From a virus: 64,000 nt of DNA. The DNA is taken from IMG/VR virus record IMGVR_UViG_3300035156_000041, positions 1-64,000 of that record, one strand, 5' to 3'. Position 1 is the stretch's first letter; each line of letters opens with the position of its first letter. Under the pieces are notes generated by a model. It worked only from the letters and a program-made list of their open reading frames with translations. It did not search any database and had not been told where the DNA came from. This document shows, piece by piece, positions 30,002 through 37,811 of the stretch. The position numbers and the translations under genes were made by a program.

Positions 30002-30799
30002 TTAGGCGTAATAAAACATTTTCACAAGGCTGCGAGTAATACCGTCGCGTACGCAATCTTCGGGCATGAATGTAACTGAGCCAATCAAGTTTTGCAGGTT
30101 GTCCAAATCCTCGTCAGACATGTACTCTGGCTCATCTTCGATAGTCTTACTGATAAGACTGATAGTAGCTTGCAAACCACTCATACCGCGCATATCATTT
30201 TGTTTCCAATCTCCCGTCAGCAGGTAACTTGTCCCTTTACCAAGGCGAGTAAGCAACATCTCAAGATCACTTTCAGTGAAGTTTTGTACCTCCTCACAAA
30301 GTACTACAGCGTTTTCAAAAGATCGTCCACGAAGGAACTCCGCAGATTTGGTTTCAATAACCTCTTTCTCAACACAGTAGTTAAGGTAGCCTTGCCCCAT
30401 GAACGTGCCAAGGTGGATTAGTGTTTGTGCAAAGTAGGGTGCAAGTTTCTCTGTTTCTGTGCCGGGCAGGGAGCCTCCAGACTTCCCCGTTGATACGTTA
30501 GGCCGCACAAGATAAATCTTCTCAACTTTCTTTTCTTTCAGGAGCGTTGCAGCCCACCACGCAGCCAGCATACTTTTACCAGTCCCTGCCGATCCGCTGA
30601 GAAACAACACTCGCACGCCTGAGCGTAACAGTGCGACAGCATTCTTTTGATTCTGTGTAGCAGGTGTAAACTTAGCTACTGGCCCCTGACGGAGCATTTC
30701 TTCAGCAGCAATTTCAGCAAAGAACTTATCCTTGGCACACGGCTTAGGCGTCTCGTTATCAATCTTAGTACGGCGGGTACGAGCAACACGTTTGGTCAT
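30002..30799 (-). CDS. phoH: PhoH-like ATPase
   Basis: 265 residues. KFTPATQNQKNAVALL and the Walker A GSAGTGKSM (69-77), LVRPNVSTGKSGGSLPGT, the Walker B region VVLCEEVQN, and LLTGDWKQND are all typical of PhoH. These are RNA-helicase-like P-loop ATPases carried by many phages; the role is unsettled. A basic N-terminal leader of ~40 residues precedes the domain. It ends 8 nt before the ClpP-like gene's start. Confidence 0.92.
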   Translation of the reverse strand: MTKRVARTRRTKIDNETPKPCAKDKFFAEIAAEEMLRQGPVAKFTPATQNQKNAVALLRSGVRVLFLSGSAGTGKSMLAAWWAATLLKEKKVEKIYLVRPNVSTGKSGGSLPGTETEKLAPYFAQTLIHLGTFMGQGYLNYCVEKEVIETKSAEFLRGRSFENAVVLCEEVQNFTESDLEMLLTRLGKGTSYLLTGDWKQNDMRGMSGLQATISLISKTIEDEPEYMSDEDLDNLQNLIGSVTFMPEDCVRDGITRSLVKMFYYA

Positions 30800-30814
30800 A
30801 ACACTTCCTTTATA

Positions 30815-31057
30815 TTACTTAGCTTCGGAGTTTTCTGCTTTAGGACGACCTTTAGGTTTTGGTGTTTCAACAGGTTCTTGTGCAGGTTTGTCGTTGGCAG
30901 CAGCCAACTCCCCACGCTCCATCCGAACTTCTTTTTGCCAGCCATGATCGGAAGGAGAACCTTCGACAAGTGTCCAGCCATCCTGCACATGTTTCTGGAT
31001 TTCTTGGCCAAGTTCGTAAGTACCGGATACAAGGAAGTTAGTAGTTTCTTTAGTCAT
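30815..31057 (-). CDS. hypothetical protein, 80 aa
   Basis: 80 residues: a folded first half (NFLVSGTYELGQEIQKHVQDGWTLV) and a Pro/Lys/Glu-rich disordered tail (PKPKGRPK, an AT-hook-like GRP core). Overlaps the 40-residue gene upstream by 8 bp. Confidence 0.75.
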   Translation of the reverse strand: MTKETTNFLVSGTYELGQEIQKHVQDGWTLVEGSPSDHGWQKEVRMERGELAAANDKPAQEPVETPKPKGRPKAENSEAK

Positions 31058-31172
31058 AGGATAAGTCCTCTAGTGGTTGGTCATGCGGTGGGATGTAATA
31101 AATTGAGTAGTGCATATCGTTAGCAATTTCGTCAGCCTCGTACTCTGCGATAAAGTCTTCAAGATAGGTCAT
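31050..31172 (-). CDS. very small acidic protein, 40 aa
   Basis: 40 residues (MTYLEDFIAEYEADEIAND...), strongly acidic. ATGA overlap with the first gene of the operon. Supported mainly by packing. Confidence 0.6.
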   Translation of the reverse strand: MTYLEDFIAEYEADEIANDMHYSIYYIPPHDQPLEDLSYD

Positions 31173-31387
31173 GCTGCTTCCTTCACGTCAGTTTTGCCAC
31201 CTTTGATAACAACCATAAGAGGCTCTTTGACCTTGATAGCTGTAAGATGCCCGTACACGGTGGTTCGGAACAGTGTTACATCGTTCTCTGTGACGCCTTC
31301 AGGCTCGATTCCGATGACGCTAGTAATATGGTGAAGCTTATTATCCATATCTTTGTAGTAGGCTGAAACTTTTGCTGTGTGAGACAT
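31169..31387 (-). CDS. hypothetical protein, 72 aa
   Basis: 72 residues, beta-rich (AKVSAYYKDMD, TTVYGHLTAIKV, LMVVIKGG). First gene of the 27852-31387 operon, with TAAGGAACG before the ATG and two promoters upstream. Confidence 0.75.
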   Translation of the reverse strand: MSHTAKVSAYYKDMDNKLHHITSVIGIEPEGVTENDVTLFRTTVYGHLTAIKVKEPLMVVIKGGKTDVKEAA

Positions 31388-31417
31388 GACGTTCCTTACG
31401 TTGTGAGTAGTAAGGCT

Positions 31418-31446
31418 ATTGTGAAGGAATTTTGAGAGCCTGTCAA
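31418..31446 (-). promoter_or_regulatory. sigma70 promoter (proximal) for the minus operon
   Basis: Minus strand: -35 TTGACA, 17-bp spacer, -10 CACAAT. Confidence 0.65.
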
Positions 31447-31491
31447 GCGGTTATTTCTTGAGAGGAAGGCTCGTCAGCAAGACAAGTACTT

Positions 31492-31520
31492 ATTATAGTA
31501 CGAAGTGTGCCTGTTGTCAA
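31492..31520 (-). promoter_or_regulatory. consensus sigma70 promoter (distal) for the minus operon
   Basis: Minus strand: -35 TTGACA, exact 17-bp spacer, -10 TATAAT, a perfect consensus. Divergent from the late promoter at 31569. Confidence 0.85.
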
Positions 31521-31568
31521 GATATTTCGAGTTGTCTTGGTAGAGTGATAACACATAATAAATTTAAC

Positions 31569-31597
31569 TTGACTTTTGGCACATCTTATGCTATCAT
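31569..31597 (+). promoter_or_regulatory. sigma70 promoter of the ATGCTATAAT class, start of the structural region
   Basis: -35 TTGACT, 17-bp spacer with TTGGCACATCTTATGC, -10 TATCAT, then GTTATTAGAGAAAT. Same class as 20758 and 47738. Precedes the putative small terminase. Confidence 0.75.
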
Positions 31598-31634
31598 GGC
31601 GTTATTAGAGAAATAAACATAACAAGGAGGCCAT

Positions 31635-31961
31635 TTGGGCGCACAATTAAAGCCAGTGGCTACAGAGGTTGGATTTGCCAGGCGGCAAAATCACCCTCTC
31701 TCCAAGCTTCTCAAAAGTTTGACAGCAGAGAGTCAAGATGCCGTGGATGTTCTTGTGGCTCTTACGAAATCCACGGATGAAAAGATCAAGCTTGCTGCTG
31801 CTACGAAGCTTCTGGAGTTTCAGGAGAGCGTTGCTAAGTCGATTGAGAATGACGCTCTTATGCGCGTTATGGCTAACGCTAAGTATGGCGGGCCAAAAGA
31901 GTTGGCTGAAGGTGAAGATGAGACGGTTTTGATAGATTACACTGTTCAAGACCCGGAGTAA
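31635..31961 (+). CDS. putative terminase small subunit (TTG start)
   Basis: 108 residues; TTG start with AAGGAGG 4-5 nt upstream and no ATG alternative. Helical: SLTAESQDAVDVLVALTKSTDEKIKLAAATKLLEFQ, then a conserved-looking RVMANAKYGG and an acidic tail. Position before the large terminase, size and helical, charged nature fit a DNA-recognition small subunit, which would bind the packaging site and regulate the large subunit. No sequence signature proves it. Confidence 0.6.
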   Translation: MGAQLKPVATEVGFARRQNHPLSKLLKSLTAESQDAVDVLVALTKSTDEKIKLAAATKLLEFQESVAKSIENDALMRVMANAKYGGPKELAEGEDETVLIDYTVQDPE

Positions 31962-31968
31962 AAGTTTA

Positions 31969-32044
31969 GCCGCCGTAGCTCAGTTGGCAGAGCGCCAGAT
32001 TTGTAATCTGGATGTCAGGGATTCGATTTCTCTCGGCGGCACCA
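31969..32044 (+). tRNA. tRNA-Thr (anticodon UGU)
   Basis: 76 nt cloverleaf: acceptor GCCGCCG/CGGCGGC, D arm GCTC/GAGC, anticodon stem CCAGA/TCTGG with loop TTTGTAA (TGT anticodon, reads ACA), T loop TTCGATT on an AGGGA/TCTCT stem, discriminator A and encoded CCA. It lies between the two terminase-region genes, 7 nt after the putative small subunit. Confidence 0.95.
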
Positions 32045-32082
32045 GAATTAGCCGTGTACCGGCACAACTAGAGACGAAAACT

Positions 32083-32625
32083 ATGAAAACTCTGGATAAA
32101 GAAGTACAAATTGCAATTATCAACGAAGCTGGCAGTACGTATAGGAATCACTTGTTAGGTTTGACTAAGCAGTCCAGTGACACGAAGGCGTGCATTCAAG
32201 CAGCAACACTCGCTGCACAAGGCTTTATTGACATGTTCAGTAAGAACCTCACCAGTACGTGGAAGATTGATCCAAATGGCAATGTAACAGCCGAGAATAT
32301 TAAAATTGGTAATTTGTCCACTATTTCGGCTACTTATGGCGGCTCTAAGAGTATGACAGTCACTTTATACAAATGGGCGCTGACACAACCTAGTGTACCT
32401 GAATTTTGTGTCGTTCAGTGGGAGTCAAACACCATTATGAAAGGCAGTAAACTAACTGGTTGGTCTTCTGTTGAACCGGGCAAAGGTAGTTTTGGCAATG
32501 CTGGTGAAACACTGTTTGAGCTAAAAGTGAATGTTTCTGCACCAGATAATGAAATCTACACTGCTGTTGATTTCAAAGACTACAAAATACAAAGTATTGC
32601 CTACAATGGCAAGCAAGGAATCTGA
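32083..32625 (+). CDS. 180-aa protein with a tail-tip-like segment
   Basis: Start at the ATG at 32083; the frame runs back into the tRNA, so earlier starts are excluded. Residues ~55-80 (WKIDPNGNVTAENIKIGNLSTISATYG) closely resemble two adjoining parts of the tail-tip fibre at 58770-61430 (WHVDSLGNTWAG and LKVGNLSAISANFG), a motif usual in lambda J-like C-termini. The N-terminal part is helical and the C-terminal part beta-rich. It may be a small virion protein or a recombinant relic of a fibre gene, now placed between the terminase genes. Confidence 0.7.
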   Translation: MKTLDKEVQIAIINEAGSTYRNHLLGLTKQSSDTKACIQAATLAAQGFIDMFSKNLTSTWKIDPNGNVTAENIKIGNLSTISATYGGSKSMTVTLYKWALTQPSVPEFCVVQWESNTIMKGSKLTGWSSVEPGKGSFGNAGETLFELKVNVSAPDNEIYTAVDFKDYKIQSIAYNGKQGI

Positions 32626-32927
32626 AGGCAGCTACCTGAAGACGATAGCCGTACTCTGTAAGGCTCGGCAGAGGAAATTTACACGGGGGTATGAGTCCCA
32701 ATGAGAGTAATTTAAGAATTTGCTTTTCGGGGCTAGCAGGAACAAGTGGCTAGTCGGTAAAGAGCAATGTGTGGAGAGGCCCGCAGTATGGTGGGCATGT
32801 TGCATTAGCATAGGCAGAGTAGCTGTGCAGCACGATTACGTATCAGGCGGGGCATCCTTAATGGGTGTATCCCGCTGTAGTTGTTTCTAAGAGGTGGATT
32901 ACCTCGCTAATTATAAATGAGGAATTC
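32626..32927 (+). other. non-coding region before the large terminase
   Basis: No gene with a ribosome binding site. A hairpin can form at 32764-32803 (GCAATGTG/CATGTTGC, with CCC/GGG inside), and AGCC/GGCT arms occur near 32653-32671. This could be a packaging-site or RNA-structure region; nothing decides. Confidence 0.4.
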
Positions 32928-34358
32928 ATGGCAAAAATTAAAAAACAAAAGTTTTCACCCTCTAGTGAGAAACAGCGACTAGTCTTGATTGAAGATGATG
33001 TTGACATCTTGCTCACAGGCGGCGGCGCTGGCTCTGGAAAAAGTTTCCTTGCGTTACTTAAAGCCGTTGGCCTCTGCATGGTAGACAGCGCAGCAAAAGT
33101 CATGATCTTGCGGCTATCCTACCCGATGCTGAAAGACCTTATCAGTGCGTCTAAACAGATTTATCCTCATTTTGGCGGAGAGTATAAGACCCAAGCCCGT
33201 ACGTGGGTGTTTCCTAACGGCACTGAGATTGACTTTAAAGCTATGCCACGAGACTTGTACGAAGTCCAGGGGTGGGAGAGGACCACATATATCGTAGATG
33301 AAGCCGCTGAGTTTCAATTGACAGATATCCTAGCAATTCTAAGCCGTCTCAGGAGTGCTACGTACAAAGGTAAGAAGAGTTTGTTGCTCACGTGCAACCC
33401 TTCTAAAACATCTTACCTCTTAGACTGGGTTCAGTTCTCATTGGATCAAGAGGGCATTCCCTTGCCCGGCACTGAGGATCGAGTCCGTTACTTCGTTGTA
33501 CAAAATAGCCACGTCAAATGGGCTGACAGTGCAGATGAGTTATACGAGAAGTATGGGGCAGGCTTAAAACTAGGCATTGAGTTTGTGCCGCTGAAAATGA
33601 AATTCATCCCTATGTTGTGTTATGACAACAAAGTGTTGATGAAAGCTGACCCTGGCTACCCAGGCCGCTTGATGTCGCAGCCCCGTGTAAATCAACTTCG
33701 TCTGCTCTACGGCTCTTGGTATGCTGCTGTTGAGGGTAGTTCGATGGTCACGGAGGATATGTTTGAGATTGTCGAGCATCCACCAATTAACCCAATCGCA
33801 AAGCTACGAGGCTGGGACATGGCTGCGTCCATCCCTAATGAGGCCAACAACTTTCGTTGTGATTGGACCGCTGGCGTGCTAATGTCAAAAGATGCCTTCG
33901 GTAATTTCTATATTGAAGATGTAGAAAGGTTTCAAAAACAAATTGATGGAGTGTTGAAGGGAATTCGGGACACAGCATGGCAAGATGGTTTGGAAATTAC
34001 CCAAGTAATCCCATGTGACCCCGCACAGGCTGGCCTAGTAGCCAATCGATTCTACACGACATTCTTAGCTGAGGGCGGTGTTACGACGCGGACAGAGAAG
34101 GCCAATCCCCACGCTAACAAGGCTACCCGTTTTGGACCATTTGCAAGTGTTGCCGCCAATGGAGCTATAAAATTAGTCCGTGGAGATTGGAACCGTGCAT
34201 ACTTAGATGAAGTTTGTTTCTTTACGGGTAAAAAGGGAGACACAGATGACCAAGCTGACGCGACTAGCACTACCTTCAACCAGCTTGCACGCCAAATGAT
34301 TATCCCCACATTTTCTCTTTCGGCCTTTACTAACCCCAGCCCTGTGCCTACGATTTAG
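32928..34358 (+). CDS. terL: terminase large subunit
   Basis: 476 residues from the ATG after GAGGAATTC. ATPase: Walker A GGGAGSGKS (~31-39), motif around TWVFPNGTEIDF, Walker B TYIVDEAAE (~119-127), coupling motif LLLTCNPSKT. C-terminal RNaseH-like nuclease: LRGWDMAAS (~295) with the first metal-binding Asp, VIPCDPAQAG, and GDTDDQADATST (~437) with the last acidic residues. It pumps DNA into the prohead and cuts concatemers. No promoter directly upstream. Confidence 0.95.
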   Translation: MAKIKKQKFSPSSEKQRLVLIEDDVDILLTGGGAGSGKSFLALLKAVGLCMVDSAAKVMILRLSYPMLKDLISASKQIYPHFGGEYKTQARTWVFPNGTEIDFKAMPRDLYEVQGWERTTYIVDEAAEFQLTDILAILSRLRSATYKGKKSLLLTCNPSKTSYLLDWVQFSLDQEGIPLPGTEDRVRYFVVQNSHVKWADSADELYEKYGAGLKLGIEFVPLKMKFIPMLCYDNKVLMKADPGYPGRLMSQPRVNQLRLLYGSWYAAVEGSSMVTEDMFEIVEHPPINPIAKLRGWDMAASIPNEANNFRCDWTAGVLMSKDAFGNFYIEDVERFQKQIDGVLKGIRDTAWQDGLEITQVIPCDPAQAGLVANRFYTTFLAEGGVTTRTEKANPHANKATRFGPFASVAANGAIKLVRGDWNRAYLDEVCFFTGKKGDTDDQADATSTTFNQLARQMIIPTFSLSAFTNPSPVPTI

Positions 34359-34379
34359 TGTGTACAGTACAAATAGTTC

Positions 34380-34408
34380 TTGACAAACAACACACACCGT
34401 GCTACAAT
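34380..34408 (+). promoter_or_regulatory. sigma70 promoter before the portal gene
   Basis: -35 TTGACA, 17-bp spacer ending CACCGTGC, -10 TACAAT, then GTTAATTAGAGGAAT as at 47738. Would allow head genes to be read independently of the terminase. Confidence 0.75.
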
Positions 34409-34436
34409 GAGTGTTAATTAGAGGAATACAACGCCT

Positions 34437-35945
34437 ATGGCTGACAACACTACGCCTGACGGCGCTGACAATTCCGCAGCATTGCAAGCTGACGACGGCA
34501 CGACGATCCCCCGCTTACGCTTAGGTGAAGTGGGCTTTTCTGCGCTTAAGCAGCGCAATGGTCGTATCATGGAAGAAGCTAACACGCAATTTCAAATGCC
34601 TTATCTGGCTAAAGTTATTGCTGATATGTCTTACTCCCCTGCTGTCAGTATCGGCTTGGGTGCCATCAATACACTTATCAGTCGCTCGCAGGTAGCTGTA
34701 GAGCCTGTAATTGGTGAGAATAGTGTCGATAAGGTACGTCGAGAGTATCTGCTTTCCGTACTGCACGACATGGAGAACTCCTTTCAGAGTACTTTGCAAA
34801 ACATCGCTACGTCTAAAGAGTGGGGCCACCAAGTTAGTGAGATTGTACTAGGTCGCAGGCTTTGGAGCAAGGGTTCCAAGCACAATGACGGGCTTATCCG
34901 AGTCACTAAGTTGGCACACCGTCCTCAAGCCACGTTGGTAAAGTGGAACTATGACGAATCCGGTAGGAACCTGCTTAGTGTCAGCCAAAGTATTGCTAAC
35001 GTTGAAAACTCCTATCGCTTCCAGTCGCAGACAGATGAGAACGGGCTTATTGTAATTCCTCGTGAAAAGTTCTTACTTTTCCGCTCGGACGCCACATCAG
35101 ATAACCCGCATGGAGCTAGCTGTCTTAAGAGTGTGTATCTAGCATGGAAACAGCTCACACTTCTAGAAGAAAACATGCTTCGTGGAGTGGCTAAAGACAC
35201 CTCCGGTATCCCTTTTGCGCAGTTGCCAGTAAAATTCCTTGATCCTAATGCTTCTGCTGAGGATAAAGCTGTTTACACGGCAACCAAAGCTATCCTTGAC
35301 GATATCGCTGACGGTGTTTCCCGAAGCATTATCTTCCCGATGATGAAGGACGATCAGAATAATGATATGTTCTCGCTTCAGTTGTTGGAGCAAAAGGGTG
35401 GCAAAGCTTATGACCTGCCGGGAATTATTCGTCAACTTCAGGCGAATATTCTCAGCGTCCTCAGTGCCGACTCCATCACAATGGGCGCTGATAAGAGTGG
35501 TTCAATGTCCCTGCAAGACTCCGACACGAACATGTTGGCGCTGCGCGTAAGCTTCCTGCTCTCGCAGATTAGTGACACAATTAACCAAGAATTAGTTCCA
35601 CTCTTGTGGAGGCTTAATGGCTGGTCACAAGACCGTATGCCACAAGTCTACTTTAAAGATGTGTCATCCGTATCTCTCGAAGAGTTCTCGAAGTTCTTCC
35701 AACGTGTAGCAGCAGTGGGCGGAATTGAGTATACGCGTGATGTACTCAATAAAGTCCGCGAAGTCGGTGGTTTTGATCTACTCCCAGAAGACGAGGCAGT
35801 AGACATCGATAAACTCTCCACAACTATGGCAGGCAAGGCGTCAGGTAGTGGTGCCGGTCTTGCTGTAGGTGCTAATGGTGATGGTACAGCTAAGACTCCG
35901 GGTGGGCAAGACAATTCAGTTAAAAACACAGAAAATAAAGCATAA
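34437..35945 (+). CDS. portal protein
   Basis: 502 residues. Early acidic, disordered N-terminus; core with MPYLAKVIADMSYSPAVSIGLGAINTLISRSQVAVEP, EIVLGRRLW, a long helical LAWKQLTLLEENMLRGVAKDTSG segment, IIRQLQANILSVLSADSITMGAD and SFLLSQISDTINQELVPLLW, as in portals of the SPP1/DUF935 type. Position between large terminase and head protease confirms it. The dodecamer forms the DNA gate. Gly/Ala-rich C-terminus. Confidence 0.88.
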   Translation: MADNTTPDGADNSAALQADDGTTIPRLRLGEVGFSALKQRNGRIMEEANTQFQMPYLAKVIADMSYSPAVSIGLGAINTLISRSQVAVEPVIGENSVDKVRREYLLSVLHDMENSFQSTLQNIATSKEWGHQVSEIVLGRRLWSKGSKHNDGLIRVTKLAHRPQATLVKWNYDESGRNLLSVSQSIANVENSYRFQSQTDENGLIVIPREKFLLFRSDATSDNPHGASCLKSVYLAWKQLTLLEENMLRGVAKDTSGIPFAQLPVKFLDPNASAEDKAVYTATKAILDDIADGVSRSIIFPMMKDDQNNDMFSLQLLEQKGGKAYDLPGIIRQLQANILSVLSADSITMGADKSGSMSLQDSDTNMLALRVSFLLSQISDTINQELVPLLWRLNGWSQDRMPQVYFKDVSSVSLEEFSKFFQRVAAVGGIEYTRDVLNKVREVGGFDLLPEDEAVDIDKLSTTMAGKASGSGAGLAVGANGDGTAKTPGGQDNSVKNTENKA

Positions 35946-35954
35946 GGAGCTTCA

Positions 35955-36797
35955 TTGAAAGCACATTCACTTCATAGGCTCCTAGCCTCACTGTATGGGC
36001 GACCTCACTTGATTAGCCGGGACGCTTTTCAAAGCGTTTCCACATACCTTAACTCCCGTAATGCAGGACTGCTAACCTTCCCCGACGATAGCAAACAGGC
36101 TGAGAAGCCTCCCTCGTTCGACACAAATGCAGGTATCGGGGTGCTTACAGTACGAGGTAGCTTAACATACCGTGCAAGCGGCTGGGAAGCTCTTTGCGGA
36201 GGCTACTCGTACGAATCCCTAATGGCAGACGCCACTGAGATGGTCGAAGCAGGTATTAAGACTATCATCATTGATGCTGATTCAGGTGGTGGGGAGGCCT
36301 ACGGCTGTTTTGAAACTGCCGACGAGTTTTCAGCTATGTGTGCAGCCAACGGAGTAAAGACTTATGGGTATGTAGACGGCACAGCCGCTTCTGCAATGTA
36401 TGGTTTGATCTGCGTATGTGATGAGGTAGTAGCAAACCCATTTGCCGAGGTAGGGTCTATCGGGGTGCTTATTGCACTGATGAATGATTCGGAGTACCTG
36501 AAAAAAGAAGGTATTGAGCGAATCTTTATCACAGACGGAACTGAAAAAGTTCCATTTGCAGATGATGGCTCTTTCCGGGAAGGTTTCATTGAAGACTTGG
36601 AAGCTCGTTGTGCAGAACTTGGTGACGCGTTTCGCTCACACGTAAGTTCGTACACTGGATTGTCGGTCGAGGACTTGAAGGCCACTAACGCCAAAGTCTA
36701 CTCCGCACAAGATGCTCTTGAAATTGGCCTGATTAATAAAATTCAAACTCGTTCGGAGTTCATCTCCTACGTAGCTAACAAACACAAAGGGGCATGA
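35955..36797 (+). CDS. head maturation protease, S49/SppA family (TTG start)
   Basis: 280 residues; TTG start with AAGGAG 5 nt upstream. S49 features: IGVLTVRGSLTYRAS, IIIDADSGGGEAYG (oxyanion-side loop), YVDGTAASAMYGL with predicted nucleophile Ser ~145, CDEVVANPFAEVGSIGVL, and a C-terminal SAQDALEIGLINKI. Like lambda gpC and related enzymes it should cleave the scaffold and capsid during prohead maturation. Followed at once by the scaffold gene. Confidence 0.9.
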   Translation: MKAHSLHRLLASLYGRPHLISRDAFQSVSTYLNSRNAGLLTFPDDSKQAEKPPSFDTNAGIGVLTVRGSLTYRASGWEALCGGYSYESLMADATEMVEAGIKTIIIDADSGGGEAYGCFETADEFSAMCAANGVKTYGYVDGTAASAMYGLICVCDEVVANPFAEVGSIGVLIALMNDSEYLKKEGIERIFITDGTEKVPFADDGSFREGFIEDLEARCAELGDAFRSHVSSYTGLSVEDLKATNAKVYSAQDALEIGLINKIQTRSEFISYVANKHKGA

Positions 36798-36798
36798 A

Positions 36799-37341
36799 AT
36801 GCTTAAAGATTTGATGAAGAAAGTTTTCCCTGCTTCGGCAGATAACGCAGCTTCGGCTGAAAACAGTGAGGTAGTCCCAGAAATGACGACACAAGAACAG
36901 CAGCCAACCGCTGCTAATGAACAACTAGCGGAGATGGCAGCAGCACTTGCAACGGCTACTGAGGCTCAAGCCACAATGCAATCGCAAATGGCCGAACTCG
37001 CTACTAAATACGCAGCAGCAGAAGCAGCCCTCGCAGCCTCTGCTCAAGCACAAGAAATGCTTATTTCGCAAGCCAAAGCAGCCAAGATGGAAGCTCGTAC
37101 AGCATCCTTGTCGGCAGTGATGGGCGATGTTAAAGGTCCACAGATGGCTGTTGCTCTTGAAAGCCTTGGCGATGAATCTTTCGCCACTGTTCTCAGCGGT
37201 TATGCAGCTAGCTTTGAGGCTGAAAGCAAATCCGAGATGTTTTCGGAAAAAGGAGTAGCTGCTGAGGCGGCTCCAGTAGTAGAAGAAGATACAGCAACCC
37301 GTCTCGCAGCATCCCTTGCTGCAACATTTAAAACGAAATAA
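36799..37341 (+). CDS. scaffold protein
   Basis: 180 residues, Ala/Glu/Gln-rich with a long coiled coil (~40-105: EMAAALATATEAQATMQSQMAELA...). Between the S49 protease and the decoration/capsid genes, where lambda has Nu3. The composition is low in aromatics and typical of prohead scaffolds. The C-terminal ~60 residues (DKGPQ-like folded segment, then EEDTATRLAASLAA) may bind the capsid protein. Confidence 0.82.
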   Translation: MLKDLMKKVFPASADNAASAENSEVVPEMTTQEQQPTAANEQLAEMAAALATATEAQATMQSQMAELATKYAAAEAALAASAQAQEMLISQAKAAKMEARTASLSAVMGDVKGPQMAVALESLGDESFATVLSGYAASFEAESKSEMFSEKGVAAEAAPVVEEDTATRLAASLAATFKTK

Positions 37342-37350
37342 GGAAATATA

Positions 37351-37767
37351 ATGCCAATTATCGCCACTGACTCGCAACGTTATAGCAATGTTGTGAAACG
37401 CGAAGCCGGTCCTGAATGGGGCCAATGCAAGAAAATGGTAGTTCTGAACGGTGTCGCTGGCACCTTTCCAATCGGCACGGTTATCGGCCAAGTAACTGCA
37501 ACTGGTAAGTATAAAGTGGTGGAAGCCACTGCTACCGATGGTTCGCAAGTTGCTAGTGCTGTAGTGGTTGGCGACTTCATGGGCCATCCTGTACCAGTTA
37601 CTGTCGCAGCTAACACGGACGCTCGCGTTCTGGTTCTGTATCGCGGCGCATCGGCTGTTGCTGACAAGTCGCTGTCGTTTGGCACATCGGTTACGACTGG
37701 TGCTCTGACGCTGTCTCTGTATGCACAATTGGCGGCTGTCGGTATCGACGTTCTGCCAGCAATCTAA
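37351..37767 (+). CDS. head decoration protein, lambda gpD-like
   Basis: 138 residues, beta-rich: KMVVLNGVAGTFPIGTVIGQVT, YKVVEATATDGSQVASAVVVGD, ANTDARVLVLYRGASAV. The pattern of the lambda gpD family, which trims and stabilises the capsid at threefold axes. AAGGAAATATA site. Confidence 0.9.
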   Translation: MPIIATDSQRYSNVVKREAGPEWGQCKKMVVLNGVAGTFPIGTVIGQVTATGKYKVVEATATDGSQVASAVVVGDFMGHPVPVTVAANTDARVLVLYRGASAVADKSLSFGTSVTTGALTLSLYAQLAAVGIDVLPAI

Positions 37768-37811
37768 TAGTTGTCGTTGACAACAATCTTTGACAATTAA
37801 AAGGAAATAAC

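Noticed and set aside
31984-32082. Upstream extension of the 32083 gene
   Set aside because: It would be encoded inside the tRNA-Thr gene.
32680-32710. T-arm-like GGGG/TCCC hairpin resembling a degenerate tRNA
   Set aside because: The loop does not fit TTCNANT, and no acceptor or anticodon stem can be built.
36925-37728. 267-codon minus-strand frame opposite scaffold and decoration genes
   Set aside because: Cys/Ser/His-rich nonsense composition; it opposes two clear genes.
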